A DNA stretch of 5,825 bases from Anaerotignum sp. (GTDB lineage: Bacteria > Bacillota > Clostridia > Lachnospirales > Anaerotignaceae). The stretch is from contig JAFRZQ010000092.1 in assembly GCA_017442465.1 (NCBI GenBank), forward strand, positions 1 to 5,825. Reading direction: 5' to 3'. The translations under genes and the position numbers were made by a program. The notes below the pieces were generated by a model that did no database searches, had not been told where the DNA came from, and saw only the letters and a list, made by a program, of their open reading frames with translations. This document shows, piece by piece, positions 5,821-5,825 of the stretch; position 1 is the stretch's first letter; the number at the start of each line of letters is the position of its first letter.

Positions 5821-5825
5821 AGTAT

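Overview
The window looks like chromosomal DNA of an anaerobic, gut-type Firmicute (Clostridia class, possibly Lachnospiraceae or a relative). The evidence is moderate GC by eye, strong GGAGG-type ribosome binding sites, a SpoIID/LytB-family protein, an SH3b-NlpC/P60 wall hydrolase, and an 11-helix-type bacterial sodium symporter. The genus cannot be named from sequence alone.

Layout from left to right. (1) Positions 1-797, + strand: the C-terminal part of a sodium:neurotransmitter-symporter (NSS) family transporter, cut by the left window edge. (2) Positions 798-1022: a gene-free stretch between convergent genes. It is almost wholly made of consecutive stem-loops and ends in a strong bidirectional terminator shared with the leftward operon. 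(3) Positions 4602 down to 1028, - strand: one compact operon of five genes. In transcription order these are a SpoIID/LytB-domain protein, an 87-aa protein of unknown function, two paralogous small proteins of unknown function (100 and 91 aa), and queA. Gaps are very short or overlapping (1 nt, 3 nt, 15 nt, and an ATGA overlap). The operon has its own promoter (extended -10 type), a leader hairpin at 4543-4561, and ends at the terminator at 986-1022. (4) Positions 5758 down to 4661, - strand: a single-gene unit for a secreted NlpC/P60 endopeptidase with three SH3b domains. It has its own terminator at 4611-4645. Upstream lies a tandem direct repeat that exactly fits the published WalR (YycF) recognition pattern.

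The - strand genes bring together peptidoglycan processing (SpoIID-type lytic transglycosylase, NlpC/P60 hydrolase) and tRNA queuosine synthesis (QueA). Between them sit three small cytosolic-looking proteins that I cannot assign to a function. The best candidates for something undescribed are the tandem-duplicated 100/91-aa family with its 87-aa neighbour, and the stem-loop array at 798-985. The best regulatory observation is the WalR-like box in front of the NlpC/P60 gene.
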